NCBI GenBank assembly: GCA_026224825.1
Contig: JAMFRO010000002.1
Coordinates: 186,001-250,000, forward strand
Length of the DNA: 64,000 bases
Direction of reading: 5' to 3'
DNA from: a bacterium
GTDB lineage: Bacteria > Pseudomonadota > Alphaproteobacteria > Acetobacterales > Acetobacteraceae
Part shown: positions 16,602 through 26,386 of the stretch, in pieces
Layout: every line of letters starts with the position of its first letter
Position numbering within the stretch: the stretch's first letter is position 1
Notes under the pieces: generated by a model
The model's input: the letters and a program-made list of their open reading frames with translations, nothing else
Database searches by the model: none
What the model was told of the DNA's origin: nothing
Translations under genes and position numbers: made by a program

Positions 16602-18053
16602 GTGAACTTCCTCTTCGTCCACCAGAACTTCCCCGGCCAGTATCTGCATATCGTGCGCAGCCTGCTGGCTGATAACGAGGTGCGGCCGGGCACGCATCAA
16701 ATCGTTTTCATGACGGAGCCGAACCAGAACCAGATAGACGGCGTGCGCAAGGTAACCTACGCCAAGCCGCCGGCATTATCGCCCACCCTGGCCTGGGATA
16801 CGCGCGAGTACGAGACCTCCTCCAGGCGGGCCCAGGCGGCGTATCGCGGCGCGCTACAGATCAAGGCGCTCGGCTTCCAGCCGGATGTCATCATCGGCCA
16901 TCACGGCTGGGGCGAGTTGCTCAACCTGGTCGATGCCTTTCCCGGCGTGCCGGTGATCGGCTATTTCGAATTCTTCTACCGCATCCTCGGCACCGATGTG
17001 AATTTCGACCCGGAATTCCCGATGGATACGGCGACGTTCGGCGGTGTGCGCGGCAAGAATTCCACCAATCTGCTGGCGCTGAACCTAGAACAATACGGCC
17101 AGACACCGACGAAATGGCAGCACAGCACCTATCCGGAATGGGCCAAAAAGCAGATCACCATCATCGAGGAAGGGGTGGATCTGGAGATCTGCAAACCCGA
17201 CCCCGCGGCGCGCAAAAAAACCCTCACTGTGGGCAAGCTCACCGTGACGCCGAAGCAGAAACTCATCACCTATGTGGCGCGCAATCTGGAGCCGTATCGC
17301 GGCTTCCATACAATCATGCGGGCCCTCCCGCGCATATTGCGCGAGCGGCCGGATGTGGTGGTCTCGCTGGTGGGCGGCGATGGCGTGAGTTACGGCGTGC
17401 TGCCGCGCCAGGGCGGCAACTGGCGCAACCTGCTGATGAAGGAGGTGGGTGACGGCATCGACGTCAGCCGCGTGCATTTCATGGGCAAGGTGACATATGA
17501 GGAGCATCTGGCGCTGCTGCAGCGCTCCGATGCCCATGTGTATCTCACCTACCCGTTCGTGGCCTCCTGGAGCCTGCGCGAGGCGCTGGCATGCGGCTGC
17601 GTGGTGGTGGGGGCGGACACGCCGACGGTAACGGAATTCGTGCAGCATGAGGTGACCGGGCTGACCACCCCGACGCTCGACCCTAGCGCACTGGCGGACT
17701 CCGTGCTGCGGGCGCTGGGCGATACCAGGCTGGCAGCGAAGTTACGGGTGAATGCCAGGGAGTTTGCCGAGAAGAAGCTCGGCATGCCCGATTATATCAA
17801 CCGCTACCGCGCCTATATCGAGGAGGTGACCGGCAAGAAACTGCTGCCGCCCGGCCCACCGCCCGAGGTAAAGACCGCGAAGGCCAAAGCGCCCGCGAAG
17901 CCGGTGCCAGCGGCAAAAGCGGCGAAGCCCGCAGCGAAGCCCCCAACAAAAACGGCAACAAAACCCGCGAAGTCCAAGGCGCCCGTGAAAACGGCGGCGA
18001 AGCCCGTGAAGACTGCGAAGAAATCCGCTCCCACGAAGGCTGCGAAACGCTAA
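16602..18053 (+). CDS. GT4-family glycosyltransferase with Lys/Ala/Pro-rich tail
   Basis: A 483-residue protein from GTG 16602, with GGGAG about ten bases before. The N-terminal Rossmann half begins MNFLFVHQNFPGQYLHI. The C-terminal half has KLITYVARNLEPYRGFHTIM and the donor-binding SLREALACGCVVVGADTPTVTEFV. The last ~65 residues are a low-complexity basic tail of KAPAK, AAKPA and KTAT units, similar in style to histone-H1-like bacterial tails and unusual on a glycosyltransferase. The gene follows the ChW-like gene by 18 bases and is likely in the same transcript. It probably modifies an envelope or secreted product together with the 12839 gene. Confidence 0.88.
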   Translation: MNFLFVHQNFPGQYLHIVRSLLADNEVRPGTHQIVFMTEPNQNQIDGVRKVTYAKPPALSPTLAWDTREYETSSRRAQAAYRGALQIKALGFQPDVIIGHHGWGELLNLVDAFPGVPVIGYFEFFYRILGTDVNFDPEFPMDTATFGGVRGKNSTNLLALNLEQYGQTPTKWQHSTYPEWAKKQITIIEEGVDLEICKPDPAARKKTLTVGKLTVTPKQKLITYVARNLEPYRGFHTIMRALPRILRERPDVVVSLVGGDGVSYGVLPRQGGNWRNLLMKEVGDGIDVSRVHFMGKVTYEEHLALLQRSDAHVYLTYPFVASWSLREALACGCVVVGADTPTVTEFVQHEVTGLTTPTLDPSALADSVLRALGDTRLAAKLRVNAREFAEKKLGMPDYINRYRAYIEEVTGKKLLPPGPPPEVKTAKAKAPAKPVPAAKAAKPAAKPPTKTATKPAKSKAPVKTAAKPVKTAKKSAPTKAAKR

Positions 18054-18115
18054 ACCTAACCGGTTGCACCTAGGCTGTTAACCACTTATCCCGCTACCTA
18101 AGCGGGATCGGTGTA

Positions 18116-18325
18116 ATGACGATTGCCGCCATAAGCGGTACTTTAACCAGCCAGGTGGCCGCGCGCACCGGCCTGCGCATCGGCCGGGTGCTGGCCAACC
18201 GCTACCGCGCGGATCTACGGAGCGCCGAGCGCGGCTCCGGCTGCCATGCGTTCCGGTTTCCGCTCCCGCCCGGCGAGGGAGAAATTACGATGACGCGCAT
18301 CGCGATGACACGGTTCTACCACTGA
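18116..18325 (+). pseudogene. Orphan fragment of the Hint-protein C-terminal domain
   Basis: A 69-codon frame contains IGRVLANRYRADLRSAERG and then SGCHAFRFPLPPG. This closely matches IGTLIANHYRPDLRKAGLG and SGCHAFNLQLPPLPG at the C-terminus of the 18453 protein. The first half of that domain (the RGWA... part) is missing, and the sequence before it (18054-18160) shows no trace of it in any frame. It is best read as a remnant left by duplication or deletion, though a small translated protein cannot be ruled out. An 8-bp inverted repeat, ATCCCGCT/AGCGGGAT (18088-18108), lies just before it. The stretch 18326-18452 shows no gene. Confidence 0.6.
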
Positions 18326-18452
18326 CGGATTCCGCGACGAAGGTGGCGTGAGACTTATTTGCCGCCCAGGCCGAGGCAGCCAACATAGCTGTTTCACATT
18401 CAAAAAAGCAGGCCTATGCTACATCGCAATCAAGTAGCCTGGGGGCTCGTCC

Positions 18453-21125
18453 GTGGTCACAACAACCATCAGCACGGCCATCACGGCCGGCGTCACCATC
18501 GGCACCGGCGCCTATGCCGGCACCGGCACGCTCATCATCACCAGCAACGGCGCCATCAGCACCACCGGCTCCGGGGTTTATGGCGTCTCCACGCCGCTGG
18601 ATCAGGGGGACATCTACATCAGCAATGCCGGTTTCATCACGGCGAGCTTTGGCGGCGTTCATCTCGAAAACGCCACCGATACATTCAGCAACAGCGGCAG
18701 CATCATCGCCGCATTCCAGCCCCTCGAGCTGGACGGCGGGGTAGTAACAAACAGCGGCTATATCGAGGCCACCAATGATGCCGCCTACGGCGTGTCGGTC
18801 GTGCAGGGCGTGTTGACGAACACCGGCAGCATCGCCGGATTTTTCGGCGCCGGGCTGTCATCGAGTGCTACAACACTCGACAATCTCGGCAACATCACCG
18901 GCAAATATGAAGGGGTCTTTGTCTACAACGAAGCGACACTGATCAATGCCGGGGTTCTGCGCGCCACCGGGAGTTACAGCGAGGGCGTGTTTCTGAGAAC
19001 CGGGCTGGTGGACAACAGCGGCGACATCACCGGCGTCTACGGCATCGCCTTCGGCGACACGCGCAGCATCGTCACCGCCACACTCATCACCAGCGGCACC
19101 ATCGAGGGCACCAGCGGAACAGCCGTCAACGCCTATGGCCAGTTGCTGCTCACCGTGCTGCCAGGTGCCGTGTTCGACGGCAGCGTCAAAAACAGTGACA
19201 ACGACACCACGCTGGCGCTGGGCGGCACCGGCCAGAGCAGCCTGGATATCTCTGGTTTTACGGGGCTAGCCGGGATCGATTTCACCCCCGGCGCGGCGTG
19301 GACGCTGGAGGGTGGCACCAACCAGCTCGCGGCGGGCGAAAGCATCGGTGGTTTCACGCTGGGCGATACGCTTGTGCTGGACGGGTTTTCCGCCACCGGC
19401 AGCAGCTACATCTCCGGCACCGGACTGGTGCTGAGCAATGCCACGGCAGCCGAGACGCTGAACATTACCGGCAGCTTTGGCACAAACGCCTTCACCGCGA
19501 CCGAGGCTAATGGCGACACCACCATCACGGCGCTGATCTCGACGATTTCCACCTATGTTTACCTTGGCGATCGCTATCTCACACTGGGTAGCGGCGGCTA
19601 CGATACCAACCTTACCATCACGAATACGGGCTCGCTTGTGACCCATGATCTGTTTGGGGCAGGAATCCGGGGCAATAACGGTACTGTCACCAATGCTGGG
19701 ACGATCGATGGCGGGGTGGGGCTGGGCATCGGCACGGTCATCAATACGGGCTTCATCGATAAGCCCGTATACCTGGGTAGCGGCGTGGTGGTGGATGCGG
19801 GCCAGATATCGGCGGCTCCCGATCTTTCGAATGCCATCAGCGCCCAATCCAGCCTGACCGTGATCCTGGAGCCTGGCGCGGCCATTTTAGGCGCAATCGA
19901 TGATGCTGGCGGCGACGGCACTTTGGTTCTGGACGGGAACGACCCCAATACGATCTTTTTTGGCGGGCCAGCCGACCGCGGGCTTGTGGGGATCAGCCAG
20001 ATCAGCTTCGCGAGTGGCCAGCATGACCTCTCCGTATCGCTCGGCGATGTCAGCAATGGGGTGACGCTGGATGGTTTTGGCAGCGGCGATACGCTGCGCC
20101 TGAGCAGCAACCTGTCCGGCAGCTATCTCATTTTTTCAAGCGCCAGTTACGTGACCGGCACAGGAATCGTGGCCACCACCACGGATGATGTGAGCACCAC
20201 GCTGGCCATTAACGGTGGGCCACCCGCAGGTGGCTTCGCATTTGCGATCCAGGATTCAGGAGATGAAATCGAGATCACCGCCGCCTGTTTCTGCCGGGGT
20301 ACGCGCATTGCCACGCCGAGGGGCAAGCTGGCGGTGGAGAGGCTGTCCATTGGCGATGTGGTGGTCACTGATTTAGGCCCCGCCACGATAAAATGGATCG
20401 GGCGGCGGGCCTACCAGGGTAATTTTATCGCCGGCAATCATCTGGCCTTGCCCATCCGCATCCGCCGCCATGCGCTGTCGTTCAATGTGCCCTCGCGCGA
20501 TGTGTTTTTATCCCCCGACCATGGTGTATGCGAGGGCCGTGTGTTCGTCCCCGCATGGCGGCTGGTGAATGGCGTGTCCATAACCCAGGCGGCGAGCGTC
20601 GAGCGGGTCGAATATTTCCATATCGAACTGGAAAAACCGGCGGTAATTTTTGCCGAAAACATGCCGGTGGAAAGCTTTGTCGATGCGGATTGCCGCCAGC
20701 GGTTTCAGAATGCATCTGAATATGACTTGCTCTATCCGGAGCCGACGCCCCCACAACAACACGCGCGCCCGCGCATTGAAGACGGTTTTCTACTCCAGCG
20801 CATAGGTGAGCGCATCAACGCCCGCGCCGGCCTGCCCCCCGCCACGCAAACATTCGGCCCATTACGCGGATGTATCGATGAAACCTCCCCCCGCCTGCGC
20901 GGCTGGGCGCAGGATGCAACCGCGCCCGAAACCCCCGTACTACTGGAAATCCTGCACAACGGCACAAGCATCGGCACGCTCATCGCCAACCACTACCGCC
21001 CAGACCTACGCAAAGCCGGGCTAGGCTCCGGCTGCCACGCCTTCAACCTGCAACTCCCACCCCTGCCAGGCACCATCACACTGCGCCGCCTGGGCGACGC
21101 CGCGGCACAGACGCTGGCGGCTTAA
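18453..21125 (+). CDS. Beta-helix/Hint-domain protein, probable type I secretion substrate
   Basis: An 890-residue protein from GTG 18453 (GGGGGCT upstream). Residues ~1-600 are Gly/Thr/Ser/Asn-rich repeats (NSGSI, NAGFI, NTGSI, GNITG units) typical of a right-handed beta-helix adhesin. A Hint domain spans ~610-763: CFCRGTRIATPRGKLAVERL, IGDVVVTD, LSPDHGV, ENMPVESF. The last ~85 residues form a GW-type domain (RGWAQDATAPETPVLLEIL). There is no Sec signal peptide, which agrees with export by the type I system at 7347-11025. Hint domains cleave or ligate the protein at their N-terminal Cys; here that would release the beta-helix. Its exact cargo role is inference. Confidence 0.85.
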   Translation: MVTTTISTAITAGVTIGTGAYAGTGTLIITSNGAISTTGSGVYGVSTPLDQGDIYISNAGFITASFGGVHLENATDTFSNSGSIIAAFQPLELDGGVVTNSGYIEATNDAAYGVSVVQGVLTNTGSIAGFFGAGLSSSATTLDNLGNITGKYEGVFVYNEATLINAGVLRATGSYSEGVFLRTGLVDNSGDITGVYGIAFGDTRSIVTATLITSGTIEGTSGTAVNAYGQLLLTVLPGAVFDGSVKNSDNDTTLALGGTGQSSLDISGFTGLAGIDFTPGAAWTLEGGTNQLAAGESIGGFTLGDTLVLDGFSATGSSYISGTGLVLSNATAAETLNITGSFGTNAFTATEANGDTTITALISTISTYVYLGDRYLTLGSGGYDTNLTITNTGSLVTHDLFGAGIRGNNGTVTNAGTIDGGVGLGIGTVINTGFIDKPVYLGSGVVVDAGQISAAPDLSNAISAQSSLTVILEPGAAILGAIDDAGGDGTLVLDGNDPNTIFFGGPADRGLVGISQISFASGQHDLSVSLGDVSNGVTLDGFGSGDTLRLSSNLSGSYLIFSSASYVTGTGIVATTTDDVSTTLAINGGPPAGGFAFAIQDSGDEIEITAACFCRGTRIATPRGKLAVERLSIGDVVVTDLGPATIKWIGRRAYQGNFIAGNHLALPIRIRRHALSFNVPSRDVFLSPDHGVCEGRVFVPAWRLVNGVSITQAASVERVEYFHIELEKPAVIFAENMPVESFVDADCRQRFQNASEYDLLYPEPTPPQQHARPRIEDGFLLQRIGERINARAGLPPATQTFGPLRGCIDETSPRLRGWAQDATAPETPVLLEILHNGTSIGTLIANHYRPDLRKAGLGSGCHAFNLQLPPLPGTITLRRLGDAAAQTLAA

Positions 21126-21357
21126 AAAGGCCAGGGCTCTGCCGCCGTGCGCAGCACGCCTCCGGCGTGACGACCCGCCAAGGGCCGAAAGGCCCTTGGA
21201 TCCCATAACTTAAGAAATAAAAAGGGCCTGCCACCTAGCTGTTTCAACAGCGTGGAGGCAGGCCCTTTTTATTTCTTAAAGCTAATGGGGGTCTGGGGCC
21301 TCAGGCCCCAGCGGGGTCGAGGGGCAGCGCCCCTCGCCTTTTTCAGCCCTCAGCGTC
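21110..21357. repeat. Composite palindromic element B (probable bidirectional terminator)
   Basis: Lies between the convergent Hint and pnp genes. The core is a perfect 23-bp stem, 21210-21232 with 21257-21279, with GCTGTTTCAACAGC in the loop as in element A. Outer modules are CCAAGGGCC/GGCCCTTGG and GGGGCCTCAGGCCCC. The ends, 21110-21136 and 21331-21357, match at 23 of 27 positions and contain the last codons and stops of both genes. Confidence 0.85.
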
Positions 21358-23493
21358 TTCGCGCGCGCGGCTCTTGCCGCCGACCTGGTCGGAGATGTCG
21401 GCGCCGGTTTCCTGGTCCACAACGCGCATGGAGAGCTTCACCTTGCCGCGGTCATCGAAGCCGATGACTTTGACTTTCACGGAGTCGCCCTGCTTGACCA
21501 CATCGGTGGTTTTGGCAACGCGGCCCTGCGCCAGCTCGGAGATGTGAACGAGGCCGTCCTTGGCGCCGAGGAAGTTCACGAAGGCGCCGAAATCGGCGGT
21601 CTTCACGACCTTGCCATTGTAGATCGCGCCGATTTCCGCCTCGGAGGTGATGCCCTTGATCATCTCGATCGCGGCCTGGATCTTCTTGTCGTCGGAAGCA
21701 GACACCTTCACGGCGCCGCTGTCGTCGATGTCGATCTTCGCACCGGTCTTCTCGACAATGTCACGGATCACCTTGCCGCCGGTGCCGATCACGTCGCGGA
21801 TCTTATCCTTCGGCACCTGGATGGTGACGATCTTCGGCGCGTTGGCGGACACGCCTTCACGGTTACCGGTCAGCGCCTTGGCCATTTCGCCGAGAATGTG
21901 CAAACGCCCATCCTTGGCCTGCTCCAAAGCAATCTTCATGATCTCCGGCGTGATGGACGTGATCTTGATGTCCATCTGCAGCGAGGTCACGCCGTTTTCA
22001 GTGCCGGCGACCTTGAAATCCATGTCGCCAAGGCTGTCTTCGTCGCCGAGAATATCGGAGAGCACGGCGAAGCCCTTGTCCTCTTTGATGAGGCCCATGG
22101 CGATGCCGGCCACCGGGTGCTTCAACGGCACGCCGGCATCCATCAGCGCCAGCGAAGTGCCGCAAACGGTCGCCATCGAGGACGAACCATTGGACTCGGT
22201 GATCTCGGAGACAACACGCAGCGTGTACGGGAACTGCTCCTTGGTCGGCAGCAGCGGGTGCACGGCGCGCCAGGCGAGCTTGCCATGGCCGATTTCGCGG
22301 CGGCCGGGTGAGCCTGAACGGCCGGTCTCACCAACCGAGAAGTGCGGGAAGTTGTAATGGAGCATGAAATGCTCCTTGAACTCGCCCTCAATGGCGTCGA
22401 TCAACTGCTCATCCTGAGCGGTGCCCAAGGTGGCAACAACCAGCGCCTGGGTCTCACCACGCGTGAACAGCGCGGACCCATGGGTACGCGGCAACACGCC
22501 GACTTCGGCCACAATCGGGCGAACCGTCTTGGTGTCGCGGCCGTCGATGCGCAGGCCGGTGTCGAGGATGTTGTTGCGGACGATGTTAGCTTCCAGCTCC
22601 TTGAACAGGCCCTTGGATGCTTCCACGTTCAGGCCTTCAGCAGCCAGCACAGCCTGAGCGGCCTTCTTGGCAGCGGAAATCTTCTCGTGACGGATCTGCT
22701 TCACGGTATGCGTGTAAGCCTCACGCAGGGGCTCACGGGCCAGCGCGTCAACGCGGGCGGTGAGCACCTTGGTCTCTTCGGATTCTTCCGGAAGGTTCCA
22801 CGGCTCCTTGGCGGCGGCTTCGGCAAGTTCGATAATCGCCTGGATCACCGGCTGGAAGCCAGCATGCCCAAACGTCACGGCGCCAAGCATAACCTCTTCC
22901 GAGAGCTCGGAGGCTTCGGACTCGACCATCAACACGCCTTCGGTGGTGCCGGCGAGAACGAGGTCCAGCACGCTGCCTTCACGCTCGCTGGTGGTGGGGT
23001 TCAGCACATAAGCGCCATCCACCATGCCGACGCGGGCAGCGCCCACGGGGCCGAAGAAGGGGATGCCGGACAGGGTAAGAGCAGCGGAGGCGGCGATGAG
23101 GCCAACCACATCCGGGTCGTTCTCAAGGTCATGGCTCAGCACGTTCACGGTCACCTGGACCTCATTGCGGAACCCATGCGGGAACAGCGGGCGAATCGGG
23201 CGGTCGATCAGGCGGGAGACCAATGTCTCCTTCTCGGTCGGGCGGCCTTCACGCTTGAAGAAGCCACCGGGGATACGCCCGGCAGCGTAGAATTTTTCCT
23301 GATAATTCACGGTAAGCGGGAAGAAATCCTGCCCCGGCTTGGCGGATTTCGCACCCACAACGGCGGCAAGCACCACGGTATCGCCATAGGACACCACCAC
23401 GGCGCCATCGGCCTGACGGGCAACCTTGCCGGTCTCGATGATGAGGGTTTTGCCACCCCATTCCAGCTCTTTACGGAAGAATTTGTCGAACAT
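21343..23493 (-). CDS. pnp: Polyribonucleotide nucleotidyltransferase (PNPase)
   Basis: A 716-residue protein that degrades RNA phosphorolytically from the 3-prime end. Two RNase PH domains (about 1-230 and 320-545) are followed by a KH domain ([20 protein letters not shown]) and an S1 domain ([20 protein letters not shown]), then an acidic/basic tail. ATG 23493 ([10 protein letters not shown]) is chosen because GGAG lies seven bases ahead and the length then fits the family; the frame itself is open 49 codons further. The usual partner rpsO is not upstream: 23494-23786 shows no gene, and the next gene is a DUF962 protein. Confidence 0.97.
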   Translation of the reverse strand: MFDKFFRKELEWGGKTLIIETGKVARQADGAVVVSYGDTVVLAAVVGAKSAKPGQDFFPLTVNYQEKFYAAGRIPGGFFKREGRPTEKETLVSRLIDRPIRPLFPHGFRNEVQVTVNVLSHDLENDPDVVGLIAASAALTLSGIPFFGPVGAARVGMVDGAYVLNPTTSEREGSVLDLVLAGTTEGVLMVESEASELSEEVMLGAVTFGHAGFQPVIQAIIELAEAAAKEPWNLPEESEETKVLTARVDALAREPLREAYTHTVKQIRHEKISAAKKAAQAVLAAEGLNVEASKGLFKELEANIVRNNILDTGLRIDGRDTKTVRPIVAEVGVLPRTHGSALFTRGETQALVVATLGTAQDEQLIDAIEGEFKEHFMLHYNFPHFSVGETGRSGSPGRREIGHGKLAWRAVHPLLPTKEQFPYTLRVVSEITESNGSSSMATVCGTSLALMDAGVPLKHPVAGIAMGLIKEDKGFAVLSDILGDEDSLGDMDFKVAGTENGVTSLQMDIKITSITPEIMKIALEQAKDGRLHILGEMAKALTGNREGVSANAPKIVTIQVPKDKIRDVIGTGGKVIRDIVEKTGAKIDIDDSGAVKVSASDDKKIQAAIEMIKGITSEAEIGAIYNGKVVKTADFGAFVNFLGAKDGLVHISELAQGRVAKTTDVVKQGDSVKVKVIGFDDRGKVKLSMRVVDQETGADISDQVGGKSRAREDAEG

Positions 23494-23786
23494 AAGCATA
23501 CTCCTGCGGCGCGCGCGGAGCGGATAAAGCAGGGGATGAAGCGCTGGTGCCGGGGTCGGGGCGGCGCCTCGGGCGGCATGGGTCTGGAGATGGGTCACCC
23601 CACCACCACGGACCATGTGGCCGGAAACGCCGCGGGACAAAAACCGGCGGCGGCGCGGATCATCCGGTTGCTCTACGCCCCGGTTTGCCGCTTTGTTACA
23701 TGCGCCATTTTTGTAGCGGCATGCTGGTTATAACACGCGCCGACATGGCGCGCTGGCGGCTATGTAGCCGATTTGGGGTTGCATGG

Positions 23787-24266
23787 CTAGCACGGGGGCT
23801 GGAGCGCCTGTTTCAGGTCCGGGCGCAGCCGGAGCAGGAGCAAAACCTCAGCGGCGATGAAGAGCGGGCCAATGAGCAAGCTCCCCAGGTCATCGAAAAA
23901 GGCAGGTTTGCGGCCCTCAAAACCATGGCCGATGAACTGAATGACCCAGCCGATAACGAAGAGCCCAATGCCGCTGGCGAGCCAGAGGGCAATGGGCAGA
24001 TGGCCGAGCACCAGCCCGGCCCAGGCGGCAAGCCCCATGAACACAGCCAGCGCCAGGCCAAGCCCGGTATCGAGCGTGAAATAATAAATTACCGCCAGAA
24101 CAGACGCCAGCATGGCCGGGGTCAACACGCCCGCGATGACGGGGCGGGAAAGCAGCACTTCCACGGCGACGACGATGAGGGGAATGCCCAGCAAATGCGC
24201 GGAGACATTGCGCGGGTTGCGGTGATAGGCGGCATAGGCGGTGAGCTTTTGGACCAATGGGGACAT
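23787..24266 (-). CDS. DUF962 (Mpo1/YGL010w-like) membrane protein
   Basis: A 159-residue protein with about four membrane helices. The N-terminal AYHRNPRNVSAHLLGIPLIV and the later GWVIQFIGHGFEGRKPAF carry the histidines conserved in the Mpo1-like family, whose yeast member is an iron-dependent dioxygenase acting on 2-hydroxy fatty acids. AGGAAA precedes the ATG by six bases. Bacterial members are uncharacterised, so only lipid-related membrane oxygenation can be suggested. It is transcribed toward pnp with a 293-base gap. Confidence 0.85.
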   Translation of the reverse strand: MSPLVQKLTAYAAYHRNPRNVSAHLLGIPLIVVAVEVLLSRPVIAGVLTPAMLASVLAVIYYFTLDTGLGLALAVFMGLAAWAGLVLGHLPIALWLASGIGLFVIGWVIQFIGHGFEGRKPAFFDDLGSLLIGPLFIAAEVLLLLRLRPDLKQALQPPC

Positions 24267-24356
24267 GGGCGGTTTCCTGGTTGCGGCGGGCCAACCGGCG
24301 CCCCATGACTTACCGCCGCCCTAGTGCTGCCGGGCCAGCGGCATTATGAACTCTGG

Positions 24357-24445
24357 CGCGCCAAAGACATTACAAACCTTGACGCGCCAAAGGCATTACA
24401 AACCTTGACGCGTCAAAGGCATTACAAACCTTGACGCGCCAAAGG
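24357..24445. repeat. 26-bp tandem repeat spanning the gpt stop codon
   Basis: Three full 26-bp units (24357-24382, 24383-24408, 24409-24434) and a partial fourth, each like CGCGCCAAAGGCATTACAAA plus CCTTGA. Read on the minus strand, each unit repeats the last codons and TAA of the gpt gene. The copies nearest gpt differ at one base and the distal one at one other. Confidence 0.9.
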
Positions 24446-24895
24446 CGCGATGAACTGCGGCTCAGTATCCCACGGAAACAATATCCACGTATCCTGGCTC
24501 ACCTCAGTAATAAACGTATCCACCACCGGCTTGCCGGCCTCCTTGGCATACACGGTAGCAAAATGCGCTTTCGGCATCAGCCCGCGCACCACTTTCGCCG
24601 TGGTCCCCGTATCCACCAGATCATCGATAATCAACCAGCCGGTGCCATCCCCGGCGGCGGGAGCAGGTTTAGTCACCTGCGGCTCGCCGCGCCGCTCGTC
24701 GTCATAGGTGGCAACGCACACGCTCTCGATCAACCGGCATTCCAGCTCACGCGCAACAATAGCGGCCGGGATCAGCCCGCCGCGCGTGATGGCGACAATG
24801 CCCGTCCACGGGCCCAGCGCATGCAGCCGCCAGGCCAGCGCTTTGGCATCACGGTGCAACTGGTCCCAGGTAACGGTGAAATAGCGTTGGGTCAT
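24422..24895 (-). CDS. gpt: Xanthine phosphoribosyltransferase
   Basis: A 157-residue purine-salvage enzyme that converts xanthine/guanine and PRPP to nucleotides. The PRPP-binding loop is [12 protein letters not shown] and [17 protein letters not shown] is the typical Gpt N-terminal motif; [12 protein letters not shown] near the end matches the Gpt C-terminus. ATG 24895 ([13 protein letters not shown]) fits the E. coli enzyme better than the 22-codon longer frame, which would run into the transporter region. The stop lies inside a 26-bp tandem repeat. The gene follows atoE by about 37 bases on the same strand. Confidence 0.92.
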   Translation of the reverse strand: MTQRYFTVTWDQLHRDAKALAWRLHALGPWTGIVAITRGGLIPAAIVARELECRLIESVCVATYDDERRGEPQVTKPAPAAGDGTGWLIIDDLVDTGTTAKVVRGLMPKAHFATVYAKEAGKPVVDTFITEVSQDTWILFPWDTEPQFIAPLARQGL

Positions 24896-24932
24896 GGAAA
24901 ACGCATAACGAACGCGCCACGGCCCCGCAATC

Positions 24933-26303
24933 CTAAACCAGCAGCAGCAACGAAGCCCCAAACACCACTAAAGTTACAAAGAAGGTGATCACCGTAAACC
25001 CCATCACCCGGCGCATACCGATGCCGGCGATAGCCAGCAGCGGCAACGCCCAGAACGGCTGGATCATATTGGCCACGGCCTCACCATAACCCACACCCTG
25101 CGCCGCTGCCGCGAGGTTAACGTGCAAAGCCACCGCCGCCGGCACAATAAACGGCCCCTGCACCGCCCAATGCCCGCCGCCGGAGGGCACGAACAGGCTG
25201 ATGATGATCGACGAGATATAGCCCCAGAACGGCAGCGTGCGCGTGGTGGAGAAGGCAATGAACCATTTGGCGATGACCCCCGCCAGCCCCGTCGCCGTCA
25301 TCATCCCCATGATGCCGCCATAGATGGGATATTGCAGCAGCAGCGAGCCGGTAATGCGCGCCGCACCATTAACCGCTTCCACATAGGCAATCGGCGTCCA
25401 ATGCAGCAGCAGCCCGAGCGCCAGGAAAATCAGAATCAGCGAATTAACATCAAGGCTGAATTTATGCGCCGCGATCTGCATGCCGATATAGCCGAACGCA
25501 GCCGCCACCAGGAGCAAATTAAGAATCCAGGCATTGTCCAGCAGCCCAGCCAGGCCGCTGGCTTTTACGCGCGGTTTCACCTCATCTTCCGCGATCAACC
25601 GTGCCTGGTCGGCCGGCTGCATATCGGCCTCGGGCGGCTCCATGCGGCTGAACAGCCAGGGCAGCACGATGAACAGGATCAACACAGGGATGTAGTTGAA
25701 CGGCACCAGCAGGCTCTGGCCCAGCGGAATAATCTGCCCGGTAAGCTTCTGCACAATATTCAAAGCCGAGCCCGGCGTCGCCTGGGCCAGAGCGATGGAG
25801 CTGGACAGGCCCGGCGGGAACATCACGAATCCGGAATAGGCCCCGGCCAGCAGCCAGGCGAAGTCCAGCCGGTGGCGCTTGGCAATCTCACGCGCGAACA
25901 TGGCCGAGGCGATGAGGCCAAAACCCCAGTTGAGCGTAACCGTAGCCAGCGCCACCAACACCGTGAGCGCCACCGCCTGGCGCGGGGTTTTCGGCACCGC
26001 GGCCAAAGCGCGCAGGGCGGCTGAGACCGGTTTGGAGCTGGTCAGCGCATAGCCTGTGACCAGGATTAAAACCATCTGGAAGGCAAAGGGGAAAATCTGG
26101 AAAATACCGCCGTACCAGCCGGTGAGCACCTCCGGCGCCGTGTTTTTCGGCGCAAAAATAAGCGCCAGCACGGCGGTAAGGATGGTGAGCAGCACCGCGA
26201 AAACAAAGGGCTCCGGCAGGAGCCGCTCGAACATGTACACGAACGCGCCGGTGATGCGCGCCAATGGCGAGATTTTTACCCGCGCCGGCAATTGCTCTGA
26301 CAT
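24933..26303 (-). CDS. atoE: AtoE-type short-chain fatty acid transporter
   Basis: A 456-residue polytopic protein with some 12 helices. Characteristic stretches are [22 protein letters not shown] at the N-terminus, [20 protein letters not shown], and [20 protein letters not shown], which is typical of the short-chain fatty acid (butyrate/acetoacetate) transporter family. ATG 26303 has GGGGGAG six bases ahead, so the longer frame to 26351 is not used. No ketone-body or butyrate genes flank it; the next gene downstream is gpt. The substrate is inferred from family membership. Confidence 0.9.
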   Translation of the reverse strand: MSEQLPARVKISPLARITGAFVYMFERLLPEPFVFAVLLTILTAVLALIFAPKNTAPEVLTGWYGGIFQIFPFAFQMVLILVTGYALTSSKPVSAALRALAAVPKTPRQAVALTVLVALATVTLNWGFGLIASAMFAREIAKRHRLDFAWLLAGAYSGFVMFPPGLSSSIALAQATPGSALNIVQKLTGQIIPLGQSLLVPFNYIPVLILFIVLPWLFSRMEPPEADMQPADQARLIAEDEVKPRVKASGLAGLLDNAWILNLLLVAAAFGYIGMQIAAHKFSLDVNSLILIFLALGLLLHWTPIAYVEAVNGAARITGSLLLQYPIYGGIMGMMTATGLAGVIAKWFIAFSTTRTLPFWGYISSIIISLFVPSGGGHWAVQGPFIVPAAVALHVNLAAAAQGVGYGEAVANMIQPFWALPLLAIAGIGMRRVMGFTVITFFVTLVVFGASLLLLV

Positions 26304-26386
26304 TTTTGCTCCCCCGTTCCGCTCGGGCAAAACCTCGCACAGAGCTAACAAGGCAGACAGGCCGGGATTTGCAAGGGAGACGCGCG

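Noticed and set aside
18453-21125. Hint protein as a self-splicing intein
   Set aside because: There is no C-terminal extein in frame with a host protein and the domain lies near the end; it is more like a secreted Hint_2 protein.
22342-23733. 463-codon frame opposite pnp, and similar long frames opposite ftsH (57441-58853), the ABC/HlyD genes (8502-9884) and the GGDEF gene (43490-44872)
   Set aside because: All lie antisense to clear conserved genes, have Arg/His-rich or low-complexity products and no ribosome site.
23494-23786. rpsO upstream of pnp
   Set aside because: No frame in this gap resembles ribosomal protein S15; the longer open frames there are shadows.
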